A stretch of DNA of 64,000 bases from Microcaldota archaeon (lineage in GTDB: Archaea > Micrarchaeota > Micrarchaeia > Anstonellales > JAGGVH01). Of this stretch, positions 44,552 through 52,135 are shown piece after piece (the first letter of the stretch is position 1; every line of letters starts with the position of its first letter). A program made the translations under genes and the position numbers. Under the pieces are notes generated by a model, which was not told the origin of the DNA, ran no database searches, and saw only the letters and a program-made list of their open reading frames with translations. Location: NCBI GenBank assembly GCA_020854835.1, contig JAHKLX010000003.1, positions 1 to 64,000 on the forward strand, written 5' to 3'.

Positions 44552-45985
44552 TTATCCCTTTACCACACCCAGAGGAATTAATTTTGTAACAGAACTGGTA
44601 ATTCCTGCCCTATTAACGCTATCAACAACGAGATCAATATCCTTGTATGCTTCTGGCGCTTCTTCAGATATTACTCTTTTGTCTGCAGCAATTAAGAAGA
44701 TACCTTTTTCATTTAATGATTGCTGTACTTTTTGCCAAGGATTGTTGTTAATTGCTTGATGCCGAGACATTACTCTGCCCGCACCATGTGCAGTTGAACC
44801 AAAAGCGATTTCCATGCCTTTTTGCTCACCAACCATAACGTAAGAAGCCGTACCCATACTGCCGGGCAAAATTACGGGTTGTCCTATATCGCGATATAAT
44901 GAAGGTAATTCTGCTCTTCCTGCAGCAAAGGCCCGGGTGGCACCTTTTCTATGAACAACAAGCTTTCTTCTTTGTCCATCAACATCATGTTCTTCAAATT
45001 TAGCAATATTGTGAGCAACATCATAAACCAGTTTCATTTCGTCACTGGTTTGTTTTCCAAAAACCTCATCAAAACTTTCCCTAACCCAATGCATGATAAT
45101 ATGTCTATTAGTGAAAGCATAATTGACTGCACATTTCATAGCACCTATATAATTATCAGATTCTTTTGAATCCATTCTCGCATAGCAAAGTTCGTTGTCT
45201 GCAAGTTCAATATTATTTTTAGAACAATAATCGAGCATAACTCTAATATAATCATCACAAACTTGATGACCAAAACCTCTTGATCCACAGTGAATCATAA
45301 CAACAATTTGATTGTTAAACAAACCAAATTTTTTAGCAGTGTTTTCGTTAAAGACGTTTTCTACTTTTTGAATCTCCAAAAAATGATTTCCTGCACCCAG
45401 TGTTCCAAATTGGGGCAGTCCCCTCTTCATAGCTTTATCTGATAACTTTGAAGGATCTGCACCTTCCATCTTCCCATATTCTTCACACCTTTCAATATCT
45501 TCTTCAATACCATACCCTTTCTCAACTGCCCATGGAACACCCTCAACAACTGCTTTTTCAAGCTCATTTCTTTGTAACCGCAACCTGCCTTTTGAACCTA
45601 CCCCACTCGGAACATTCTTGAAAAGTAATTTAATAATATCAGGAATTTTTGATTTGACTTGATCATGGGTTAGAGAAGTCGTTATTAAACGCACTCCACA
45701 ATTGATGTCGTAACCAACACCTCCTGGAGATATTAATCCTTCATTGGAATCAAAAGCAGCAACACCCCCGATTGGAAAACCATATCCCTCATGGCCATCA
45801 GGCATAACTAAAGCATGTTTTACAATGCCTGGCAAAGTGGAAACATTTTTTATTTGGTTGAAAGTTCTGTCCCTAGACATTGCATCTTTTAATTTCTCGT
45901 TTGCAATTATTGAAACTGGAACATTCATATTGCCAGTTTTTTTAATTTCCCAAATAACGTCCTCTTTTTTTTCAATATCAGCCAT
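44552..45985 (-). CDS. rtcB: tRNA-splicing ligase RtcB
   Basis: Joins tRNA exon halves after intron removal, using GTP and Mn2+, through the 2',3'-cyclic phosphate of the 5' exon. Conserved motifs: GGVGYDINCGVRL with the metal-binding Cys, LGAGNHFLEIQ, MIHCGSRGFGHQVCDDY, LPGSMGTASYVMVG and GAGRVMSRHQA with the His that is guanylylated. 477 residues, normal for the family. It works directly after EndA (9.55 kb) on the interrupted tRNAs listed here. Its start is 16 bases from the end of the large lipoprotein gene on the same strand. Confidence 0.97.
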   Translation of the reverse strand: MADIEKKEDVIWEIKKTGNMNVPVSIIANEKLKDAMSRDRTFNQIKNVSTLPGIVKHALVMPDGHEGYGFPIGGVAAFDSNEGLISPGGVGYDINCGVRLITTSLTHDQVKSKIPDIIKLLFKNVPSGVGSKGRLRLQRNELEKAVVEGVPWAVEKGYGIEEDIERCEEYGKMEGADPSKLSDKAMKRGLPQFGTLGAGNHFLEIQKVENVFNENTAKKFGLFNNQIVVMIHCGSRGFGHQVCDDYIRVMLDYCSKNNIELADNELCYARMDSKESDNYIGAMKCAVNYAFTNRHIIMHWVRESFDEVFGKQTSDEMKLVYDVAHNIAKFEEHDVDGQRRKLVVHRKGATRAFAAGRAELPSLYRDIGQPVILPGSMGTASYVMVGEQKGMEIAFGSTAHGAGRVMSRHQAINNNPWQKVQQSLNEKGIFLIAADKRVISEEAPEAYKDIDLVVDSVNRAGITSSVTKLIPLGVVKG

Positions 45986-46001
45986 AACTTCACCTGTTAG
46001 T

Positions 46002-48341
46002 TTAATCTAAAATCTTTTTTAAAATTTCAGAAAAAGAATAATTTGAATATTTGCCTAAGATAATCTTATTTCCTACAAAAATCATAGTTGTTTGTTCGCC
46101 CTTATTATCAATCCTTTTAACAAATATTCCTTTAATATCTACGTGTGATGTTGGAGTATCTAAAAGCTTCACGGAACTCATCATTCTATGAATAAGTGTT
46201 CCAATTAAATTTGAATTTCCCGATTCAAAAGGATAATTATCTGGTTCTCCAGTGATTGTGAATTTGGCAGCGGGAAAAGGAAGTTTAGATAAAGGCACTC
46301 TTTTATCTTTGCCAGTTATCGGTCTTAAAATATTTTTTTCGATAATCAAATTCTTTTCAGGATGTAAAATTAAAAATCTCTCCAAAGCCAATTCTCTCCA
46401 TTCTTTTGGTATATCTAATATTTCTCCCAAACTAACTTTTTGTTTTTTGTTTAATAATTCAGATATTATGGACTCCCACTCTGGCCATTTGGCGTTTATA
46501 AAATTTATTTTTTGTTCTAAAGATTTTGTGCAATATTCTGCCCTGCTTATGGCCTGTTCAACCAATACTCTTGCTTGGGATTGGTCATCAACCTCATTTA
46601 TGAGTTGTGTAACTCTTTTAACAGGAATTGACAATAAAGATTCTCTTTCTTCGCTTGCATCTATTCTTAATGATGAAGCCTTATGTAAAAGTTCATAGAT
46701 CTTAGAAATTTGCTCGTTTAAATGATCTAAACTTTTAAGATTTCTTTCTTTTAAATCATTTTCAGACACAGGTCTTAAGAAAACTTTTAATTTGATATAT
46801 TCTTCTAAACTAAAATAAAGTGATAGGATAGATAAAAAAACAAGGAACGCACCTATGGTCCCTATTATATTGGAAAATAAGTACTGAAGAAATGAATCTA
46901 AATCCTTGAAGTATTGGACATCTGCACCAAAACAAAGTATTGCTGAAAAAATAATTAAAAGAATTGCCAATCCTGCATATTGAATATAATCTGGTCTCGC
47001 TAAACCCATCCATTCATAAAATATTTTCTTTAACTCTTTTTTAGATAAAATACCAACTATCAACTCCCATAAAAATTCAATGCCCCATACGATCAATCTC
47101 GCCAAAACACCAAGCAAACCAAAAAATATTCCTATTGAGAAATATGCTCCAAATATGAACAACATTCCTGTTAAGCCATTAATTATATCTAATGAATACA
47201 ACACCCAAATTGACTGTTCCACTTCTGCCTTAGTGACACTGATTTTGGGAGATTGTAATTTTGATAATGTTTGATTGTTTATGGGTGTTTTTGTAGAAAA
47301 TCCATAAACAACATAACCGGGTATATTTTGACCTCCAACTTGTGAAAGCTTCCAACTAATTTTGCCATCTTCAACATTTGTATAATTTGATGAAATTAAA
47401 ACGTTTTCAGCACCAGGAATAACTTCATCTTCAAGTATTATACTAACATAAGGGCTGTTAGAATTATGATATGATTCTAATATGACAACATACTCAACAC
47501 TTTTTAAAGGAGGAGAACGATAAATGAAAGAAGCACCTTGGGTTGTTATATCTTCAGATTCAAGATAAGTATTTTTTTCTATTTTATTTATCATTGAGTT
47601 TAGATACTCTATCCTATAGTCTATTGGGGAGCTTATCTTTAAAGCACCAGCGTGAGCAGAAACTAAAGGATTGGTGTTGACTGCATTTGATTTTTCGCCC
47701 ACTAATTTTATTTTTCCATACAACTCAGATATCCCTTCATCTGTTAAATTGTTATTCAAATTATTATTCAGATAGACTTCCAAAGAATTGATATCCTTAT
47801 TTAATTCCTGAATAGATATGCTCAAATCAATCATTTGATTAATAAAAACTGCTCCACCAGTATCTCTGCCCAACTCACATTTAGGAGTATGGCATCTTCT
47901 TAGACATGAAACCTGATCAGAACAATAATAAATATTGTCTGTAATTTCATCATATAAACCTAATTGCCTTAGACTTTCCTTTTCAGATGCAGATTTTGTT
48001 TGTTTAAATGAATCCAAATCATTTTTCAAACCAGTTATGACAGATTGAGGGAGAGTCTGCTTTTTGATTGTATAATTAATATCTTGAGTTTTTGAGAATT
48101 CAACTGTAACTTCTGATAAATCATAAACATAACTCTCCAAAATATATCTTTTAACAAATGTTTCATCGCCATAAATTACTGGTTCAAAAGAATAAACAGT
48201 TCTATCAATTACATCATCTCTATCAAAATCTTCCAAATAAATCATTTCAACTGTTTCTGATTTTTGAGCATATTCAATTGTTTCAGCTACACACCCTAGA
48301 AAAAACAATAGAAAGATGAATGGAATTATCAATTTTTTCAT
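46002..48341 (-). CDS. Large membrane lipoprotein-like protein (779 residues)
   Basis: The N-terminus has a lipoprotein-style signal (MKKLIIPFIFLLFFLGCVAE, candidate lipidated Cys after LFFLG). Residues ~20-385 form an extracellular domain with four close cysteines (YYCSDQVSCLRRCHTPKCEL) and predicted helices. At least four transmembrane helices follow (ILYSLDIINGLTGMLFIFGA region, FFGLLGVLARLIVWG, IQYAGLAILLIIFSAILCF, IIGTIGAFLVFLSILSLYF). A C-terminal cytoplasmic part of ~250 residues has a helical bundle. The ATG at 48341 follows GGTG. Function unknown. Its size and topology fit a component of a membrane machine; a link with the six-gene array is conjecture. Confidence 0.7.
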   Translation of the reverse strand: MKKLIIPFIFLLFFLGCVAETIEYAQKSETVEMIYLEDFDRDDVIDRTVYSFEPVIYGDETFVKRYILESYVYDLSEVTVEFSKTQDINYTIKKQTLPQSVITGLKNDLDSFKQTKSASEKESLRQLGLYDEITDNIYYCSDQVSCLRRCHTPKCELGRDTGGAVFINQMIDLSISIQELNKDINSLEVYLNNNLNNNLTDEGISELYGKIKLVGEKSNAVNTNPLVSAHAGALKISSPIDYRIEYLNSMINKIEKNTYLESEDITTQGASFIYRSPPLKSVEYVVILESYHNSNSPYVSIILEDEVIPGAENVLISSNYTNVEDGKISWKLSQVGGQNIPGYVVYGFSTKTPINNQTLSKLQSPKISVTKAEVEQSIWVLYSLDIINGLTGMLFIFGAYFSIGIFFGLLGVLARLIVWGIEFLWELIVGILSKKELKKIFYEWMGLARPDYIQYAGLAILLIIFSAILCFGADVQYFKDLDSFLQYLFSNIIGTIGAFLVFLSILSLYFSLEEYIKLKVFLRPVSENDLKERNLKSLDHLNEQISKIYELLHKASSLRIDASEERESLLSIPVKRVTQLINEVDDQSQARVLVEQAISRAEYCTKSLEQKINFINAKWPEWESIISELLNKKQKVSLGEILDIPKEWRELALERFLILHPEKNLIIEKNILRPITGKDKRVPLSKLPFPAAKFTITGEPDNYPFESGNSNLIGTLIHRMMSSVKLLDTPTSHVDIKGIFVKRIDNKGEQTTMIFVGNKIILGKYSNYSFSEILKKILD

Positions 48342-48370
48342 CAAAGCACCATACAGCATTAGATATCTAA

Positions 48371-48382
48371 GCTTTTTAAAGA
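48371..48382 (+). promoter_or_regulatory. TATA-like box for tRNA-Ala
   Basis: GCTTTTTAAAGA is centred ~29 bases ahead of the tRNA-Ala 5' end, the expected spacing. It lies in the short gap between the divergent lipoprotein-like gene and the tRNA. Confidence 0.5.
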
Positions 48383-48441
48383 TTTCTTTAATAAAGTATA
48401 CTTATGGGCCTGTGGCGCAGCGGTAGCGCGCCTCCTTGGCA

Positions 48442-48482
48442 ATGAAACTTTTTAAAAATGAAGAAGTTTTTTAAAACCAAAA
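48442..48482 (+). other. tRNA-Ala intron 1, position 37/38
   Basis: 41 nt. A near-perfect bulge-helix-bulge: exon TTGG (48436-48439) pairs with intron CCAA (48477-48480), with 3-nt bulges CAA (48440-48442) and AAT (48481-48483). Cutting after the second base of each bulge gives the 7-nt loop. Confidence 0.9.
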
Positions 48483-48503
48483 TGGAGGAGGCCGGGGGTT
48501 CAA

Positions 48504-48530
48504 TGCATTCTTAACTAAGATGCTGAATAA
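48504..48530 (+). other. tRNA-Ala intron 2, T-loop position 58/59
   Basis: 27 nt inside the T-loop. The intron hairpin uses GCAT...ATGC (48505-48508 with 48520-48523, extended by CTT/AAG). Exon TTCA pairs with intron TGAA, leaving a 3' bulge TAATT cut as TAA/TT. Removal yields TTCAATT, a standard T-loop. Confidence 0.85.
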
Positions 48531-48553
48531 TTCCCCCCAGGTCCATAATTAAT

Positions 48554-48760
48554 TTACTCAAAAGATACATTTTGAACTAACTTAACAAAACTGTCCCAGT
48601 TTTCTTTTGTTATTCTGGTTCCTGCTTTTGTGAAACCTTTATATGTATCTGTAGTTACAAATTCACGAATGGTAACACCAGGAGTTCCGCCAAAATCATC
48701 CACTTTAACAACAATTTCTGTGGAATCATTCTTTTTTATTCTACCGATTTCTTTATCCAT
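48554..48760 (-). CDS. PC4-like (transcriptional coactivator p15) protein
   Basis: 68 residues resembling the single-stranded DNA-binding domain of PC4/YdbC: VKVDDFGGTPGVTIREFVTT, then AGTRITKENWDSFVKLVQNV. Family members bind ssDNA or melted promoters as dimers. AGGTGATATAA precedes the ATG. It runs toward the tRNA-Ala 3' end, leaving 8 bases between them, and lies 27 bases downstream of the small lipoprotein gene. Confidence 0.75.
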   Translation of the reverse strand: MDKEIGRIKKNDSTEIVVKVDDFGGTPGVTIREFVTTDTYKGFTKAGTRITKENWDSFVKLVQNVSFE

Positions 48761-48787
48761 TTATATCACCTAAAAAATTTTTGAAAC

Positions 48788-48967
48788 TTAAATGTTTTGT
48801 ACGTTGTCTGTTGTTAAGGGGAGGTTGTAATTTGGTGTGACCCCTTCATAGTTATAATAATCATCATAATAATATGGAGAATCGTATCCTGATCCAGAAC
48901 ATAAACAACAGCACCCTGTCATCATCACAAGCGCAATCAAAGCAAGCGCAAATATCAACATTTTCAT
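48788..48967 (-). CDS. Small Cys/Tyr-rich lipoprotein (59 residues)
   Basis: MKMLIFALALIALVMMTGCC is a lipoprotein signal peptide with a lipobox-like MTGC, followed at once by CCLCSGSGYDS and a Tyr/Asp run (PYYYDDYYNY). The mature part is just ~40 residues. AAGGTGATAAT precedes the ATG. It is divergent from tRNA-Val. Function unknown; the tyrosine-rich tail may be a surface or adhesion peptide. Confidence 0.7.
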   Translation of the reverse strand: MKMLIFALALIALVMMTGCCCLCSGSGYDSPYYYDDYYNYEGVTPNYNLPLTTDNVQNI

Positions 48968-49055
48968 ATTATCACCTTCAAAGTTTTTAACTAATATTCA
49001 AAACTTAATATTTTAAATACTTTCTACTATCAATATTTACTAAAAATATAATTAT

Positions 49056-49194
49056 GGGCTCGTGGTCTAGCGGTTATGACGTCCGCCTTACAGAAACTTC
49101 TTTAGAAAAGAAGTTTCATCAAGAAAGATGAAATTTTATAAAAAAGGAGTTTTAGGAACGCGGGAGGTCGCCGGTTCAAATCCGGCCGGGCCCA
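49056..49194 (+). tRNA. tRNA-Val(UAC) with a 66-nt intron
   Basis: The acceptor GGGCTCG (49056-49062) pairs with CGGGCCC (49187-49193), discriminator A. The anticodon stem TCCGC (49082-49086) pairs with GCGGG (49160-49164, one U-G). The anticodon TAC is at 49089-49091. The T arm is GCCGG-TTCAAAT-CCGGC with a normal 7-nt loop, in contrast to its neighbour tRNA-Leu. Its 3' end is 5 bases from the tRNA-Leu 5' end, so the two are co-transcribed. CCA is not encoded. Confidence 0.94.
49093..49158 (+). other. tRNA-Val intron at position 37/38
   Basis: 66 nt with a textbook bulge-helix-bulge. Exon CTTA (49087-49090) pairs with intron TAGG (49153-49156). The bulges are CAG (49091-49093) and AAC (49157-49159), cut between their second and third bases. 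The intron stem continues as AAACTTC with GGAGTTT (49146-49152). Confidence 0.92.
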
Positions 49195-49199
49195 TTTCT

Positions 49200-49323
49200 G
49201 TGAGGGTGGCGGAGTTTGGTCAAACGCGCTGGATTCAGAGTCCAGTGGTTTAGGCCTTCGCCGGTTCAAGCTCTTCTGTGTGTTTAAAATCGCATCGAAG
49301 TGGAATAAATCCGGCCCCTCACA
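49200..49323 (+). tRNA. tRNA-Leu(CAG) with a T-loop intron
   Basis: A class II tRNA. The acceptor GTGAGGG (49200-49206) pairs with CCCTCAC (49316-49322), discriminator A. The anticodon stem is CTGGA/TCCAG (49229-49233, 49241-49245) with an uninterrupted loop TTCAGAG, anticodon CAG at 49236-49238. A long variable arm follows (49246-49259). The T stem GCCGG (49260-49264) pairs with CCGGC (49311-49315) but encloses 46 nt. Removing 49270-49308 restores TTCAAAT. CCA is not encoded. Confidence 0.92.
49270..49308 (+). other. tRNA-Leu intron, T-loop position 58/59
   Basis: 39 nt in the T-loop, at the same position as intron 2 of tRNA-Ala. Exon TTC pairs with intron GAA (49303-49305 area), CTTC with GAAG forms the intron stem, and the 3' bulge TAAAT is cut TAA/AT, the same shape as the tRNA-Ala bulge TAATT. 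Confidence 0.82.
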
Positions 49324-49340
49324 TAATTATAGGTGGTGGC

Positions 49341-49823
49341 ATGGAGAAAAAAAGAAAGTCCTGGGACGAATATTTTATGGAATTAACAGAACTAGTGGGT
49401 TCCCGTGGAACATGCAATAGGGGAAGACCTGGATGCATAATAACTAAAAATAAAAGAATAATTGCCACAGGGTATGTGGGAGCTCCTTCTGGACTGCCCC
49501 ATTGCGACGAAGTCGGCCATCTTATGAAAAAAGTTATTCATGATGATGGAACAGAAAGTATGCATTGTGTTAGATCAGTTCACGCAGAACAAAATGCGAT
49601 ATGTCAAGCAGCAAAAATGGCCATATCTGTCGAAGGAGGAACCTTATATTGCACCCTAGAACCCTGTAGAACCTGCGCTATGATGATTATTAATTGTGGC
49701 ATAAAGAGAGTTGTCTGTAAAAAAAGATATCATGGGGCAAGAGAAACTGAAGAAATGTTCAAAAAAACAGGTGTTGAACTAGTTGTTATTACTGATGAAA
49801 TTGAAGAATATGAAAATCAATAA
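49341..49823 (+). CDS. Deoxycytidylate deaminase family protein (1)
   Basis: 160 residues. The zinc-dependent deaminase motifs are HAEQNAICQAAK (HAE) and LEPCRTCAMMIINCG (PCxxC). The family makes dUMP from dCMP for dTTP synthesis, and ComE-type relatives are close. The ATG at 49341 follows AGGTGGTGG; an earlier in-frame ATG (49278) lies inside tRNA-Leu and is rejected. It starts 17 bases after that tRNA and is followed by a second deaminase 21 bases later. Confidence 0.88.
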   Translation: MEKKRKSWDEYFMELTELVGSRGTCNRGRPGCIITKNKRIIATGYVGAPSGLPHCDEVGHLMKKVIHDDGTESMHCVRSVHAEQNAICQAAKMAISVEGGTLYCTLEPCRTCAMMIINCGIKRVVCKKRYHGARETEEMFKKTGVELVVITDEIEEYENQ

Positions 49824-49844
49824 ACTTAGAATGTTGGTGAAAAA

Positions 49845-50351
49845 ATGATTGGAACAACAAAAAGAACAGATTATATTGATTGGGATACATATTTCATGGG
49901 AGTTGCATTACTATCAGCACAAAGAAGTAAAGATCCAAATACTCAAGTAGGGGCTTGTATTGTTGACGAAAATAAGCATATTGTGGGAACGGGGTATAAT
50001 GGTTTTCCTAAAGGTTGTTCAGACGAAGAATTGCCCTGGGCAAATAATGCTGAAAATCCAAATGACAACAAATATCCCTATGTTGTTCATGCCGAAGCAA
50101 ATGCAATTCTAAACTCTACAAAGCAATTGAAAGGTGCAACTCTCTATGTTGTAATGTTTCCCTGTAATGAGTGTGCAAAATTGATAATACAATCAGGAAT
50201 AAAAAAAATTATTTATATTAACGATAAATACAAAAACACCGATAGTGTGAAGGCATCTAAAAAAATGCTAAATATGGCGAATGTTGAATGTAAAAAATTT
50301 AGTGGAAATATAGACAAATTAATAATTGATTTTGAGAGGTATAAAGAATAA
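49845..50351 (+). CDS. Deoxycytidylate deaminase family protein (2)
   Basis: 168 residues: VVHAEANAILNS (HAE) and VMFPCNECAKLIIQSG (PCxxC) bind zinc, and the N-terminal WDTYFMGVALLSAQRSKDPN, with GYNGFPKGCSDEELPW, closely follows eukaryotic and phage dCMP deaminases. The two tandem deaminases differ considerably and probably act on different nucleotides or in a regulated pair. TTGGTGAA precedes the ATG. Confidence 0.9.
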   Translation: MIGTTKRTDYIDWDTYFMGVALLSAQRSKDPNTQVGACIVDENKHIVGTGYNGFPKGCSDEELPWANNAENPNDNKYPYVVHAEANAILNSTKQLKGATLYVVMFPCNECAKLIIQSGIKKIIYINDKYKNTDSVKASKKMLNMANVECKKFSGNIDKLIIDFERYKE

Positions 50352-50415
50352 TTATCCCAACTTTCAAGCAATAACTAATAAAAATCTTTTTATACTATTA
50401 AATCTAGGTGAGGAA

Positions 50416-51027
50416 ATGGTGGATTATTATACTGTCACAATAGAATATTTTAATTCAATTACTGCAAATATCTATGGCAACCTAGCTCTATATACAGTGG
50501 GCTTGGGCATTTCAATGCTTTTGATATGGTATTTATACAGAAAAATTGCGAGAAGAAGCATGTTCACATTTGAAAAAAAAGAGTATGACGGAGGAATAAT
50601 GGGCGCAATAAAAGGAATGTCCTCTTTTCTATTTTTTATGATAAAATATGGTTTGTTGTATCCAATTTATACTTTTATAATGTTTTTAATTTTAGCAACA
50701 AGTATATTTTTTCTTTCAACGGGCACCACCATACCTAACGTTATGTTTATATCAATTATAATAATATCTGTTATCCGACTTCTAGCATATGTTAAAGAAG
50801 ATGCGGCACAGGAACTTTCAAAAATGCTTCCGTTTGCTTTGATTGCATTTTTCCTGACCAATACTGATAAAGTTACAACACAATATGTTTTTCCTAATTT
50901 GGGCGAAGTCGCAACCTCACTGCCTTTGTTAGGAAAATACGCAATTTTTTTAATAGGTTTAGAATTGGGATTGATGATATTGTACTTTTTTATATCTAAA
51001 ATAGTATCCAGGGATGACGAAGATTAA
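50416..51027 (+). CDS. Polytopic membrane protein facing the six-gene array
   Basis: 203 residues with about five transmembrane helices (LALYTVGLGISMLLIWYLY, FFMIKYGLLYPIYTFIMFLI, VMFISIIIISVIRLLAYV, FALIAFFLTN, AIFLIGLELGLMILYFFIS). The cytoplasmic first loop is basic. The ATG at 50416 follows AGGTGAGG; an upstream start would overlap the deaminase gene. It converges with the array, overlapping its last gene by 4 bases. I see neither of the array signatures in it, so it is not an obvious paralogue. Function unknown. Confidence 0.75.
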   Translation: MVDYYTVTIEYFNSITANIYGNLALYTVGLGISMLLIWYLYRKIARRSMFTFEKKEYDGGIMGAIKGMSSFLFFMIKYGLLYPIYTFIMFLILATSIFFLSTGTTIPNVMFISIIIISVIRLLAYVKEDAAQELSKMLPFALIAFFLTNTDKVTTQYVFPNLGEVATSLPLLGKYAIFLIGLELGLMILYFFISKIVSRDDED

Positions 51028-52133
51028 ATAAGTTTTGCTAATCCCTTTGCTATTTCAGACAAATCTGCGCCTAGCAAAAGACCTGCAGACCTAATAAAAG
51101 TTAATAAAAATGTTAGGGATACAATCGGAAACACTAAACTTCTATATAATATTACAATCATCATTGAAGTTAAATAATCCTTTAGAACCACGATAAACTC
51201 AAAAGCATGTGCCAGAGTAGATAACGCAGTGAAGTAATCCTTGAAAGAAATATCGCAGTCGCTCATAATTTCTTTTAATTGGGTTTCAATAAATTGGGCC
51301 TTGGGATGATTCAATAAAAACATCATAAAATTGTCTGGAGCAACCGAACTCATAGTACTCCAAATGAAAACATAAGTCACGGGTAAAATAAATCCAAATC
51401 CCAAACCAAAAGCCAGTAACATCGCCCCTATACCTCGCGTTGTGGGAATAACTCTCAAAATGATGCCCAAAGGTATGAAAAATCTTGCAATGAATTCACC
51501 GTATATCACTAACTCGATAAACATGTACTGTGCAAACATCACAGTATCCAAAACATCTAAAAAGAATTTCATTAATTCGGCAACTGATGACATAGGGCCT
51601 GTTGCAAACCAACCAACTGGAGTCGCATTGTTTGCTACAATTGAAGAATTTTGAACAAAAGCAATTAAAAAATAGGTTGCGAAAACTCTGTGATAAACTC
51701 GAGACATTGTATTTGACCATCTTCTCATTAAATAAACAGCATAATTGTGGGGCTGTATTTTTTGAAAAAACGCTTTTTCTTCAGCGGTTTGGATTGTAAT
51801 TTCGGATCGGGAAATTATTTTTTGATAGATTTCGCCGGGTGCATCATCGATTGAACCGCTTATTGTTAGTGTGGAGGGAATGTCGCCAGGATTTGACATG
51901 TATTCATTCCAATACGCAAAAAGCATGCCTGATAAAATTAAAAGACTCATAAAACCAATTACTAAAAACACTAAAATAGCAGTGGATATGGTGTCTGTTA
52001 CAAAACCTTTTGCCCAAAACTCAAGTTCTGATGATTTGAAAAAACGAGAAATTAAATAAAGAATTGTGCCGATGCTTAAAGTTATCATCATCGCAATACC
52101 AACCCATACATACCATTGTAACAAATCTGCCAT
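51024..52133 (-). CDS. Array membrane protein 6 (last gene)
   Basis: 369 residues, about seven transmembrane helices. Array signature 1, an aromatic/charged segment before the second helix, is LEFWAKGFVTDTISTAILVF. Signature 2, LP.G..LR....TR..G, is PLGIILRVIPTTRGIGAMLL. A lumenal domain with two helices lies between helices 2 and 3 (residues ~75-150). Not similar to a family I can name; the topology is like VirB6/TrbL channel proteins, which is only a loose analogy. It is 2 bases from the preceding gene in the operon. Confidence 0.72.
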   Translation of the reverse strand: MADLLQWYVWVGIAMMITLSIGTILYLISRFFKSSELEFWAKGFVTDTISTAILVFLVIGFMSLLILSGMLFAYWNEYMSNPGDIPSTLTISGSIDDAPGEIYQKIISRSEITIQTAEEKAFFQKIQPHNYAVYLMRRWSNTMSRVYHRVFATYFLIAFVQNSSIVANNATPVGWFATGPMSSVAELMKFFLDVLDTVMFAQYMFIELVIYGEFIARFFIPLGIILRVIPTTRGIGAMLLAFGLGFGFILPVTYVFIWSTMSSVAPDNFMMFLLNHPKAQFIETQLKEIMSDCDISFKDYFTALSTLAHAFEFIVVLKDYLTSMMIVILYRSLVFPIVSLTFLLTFIRSAGLLLGADLSEIAKGLAKLI

Positions 52134-52135
52134 GT

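Larger units (their letters stand above)
48406..48545 (+). tRNA. tRNA-Ala(GGC) with two introns
   Basis: The acceptor GGGCCTG (48406-48412) pairs with CAGGTCC (48538-48544), giving the alanine identity pair G3-U70; the discriminator is A. The D stem is GCGC/GCGC. The anticodon stem CCTCC (48431-48435) pairs with GGAGG (48484-48488). The anticodon GGC is at 48438-48440, and the mature loop reads TTGGCAT. The T stem GGGGG (48494-48498) pairs with CCCCC (48533-48537), but the T-loop holds 34 nt instead of 7. Removing 48504-48530 restores TTCAATT. CCA is not encoded. Confidence 0.93.

Noticed and set aside
49278-49340. Upstream in-frame start for the first deaminase within the tRNA-Leu intron
   Set aside because: It would overlap the 3' end of tRNA-Leu, and the homology starts at 49341 after AGGTGGTGG.
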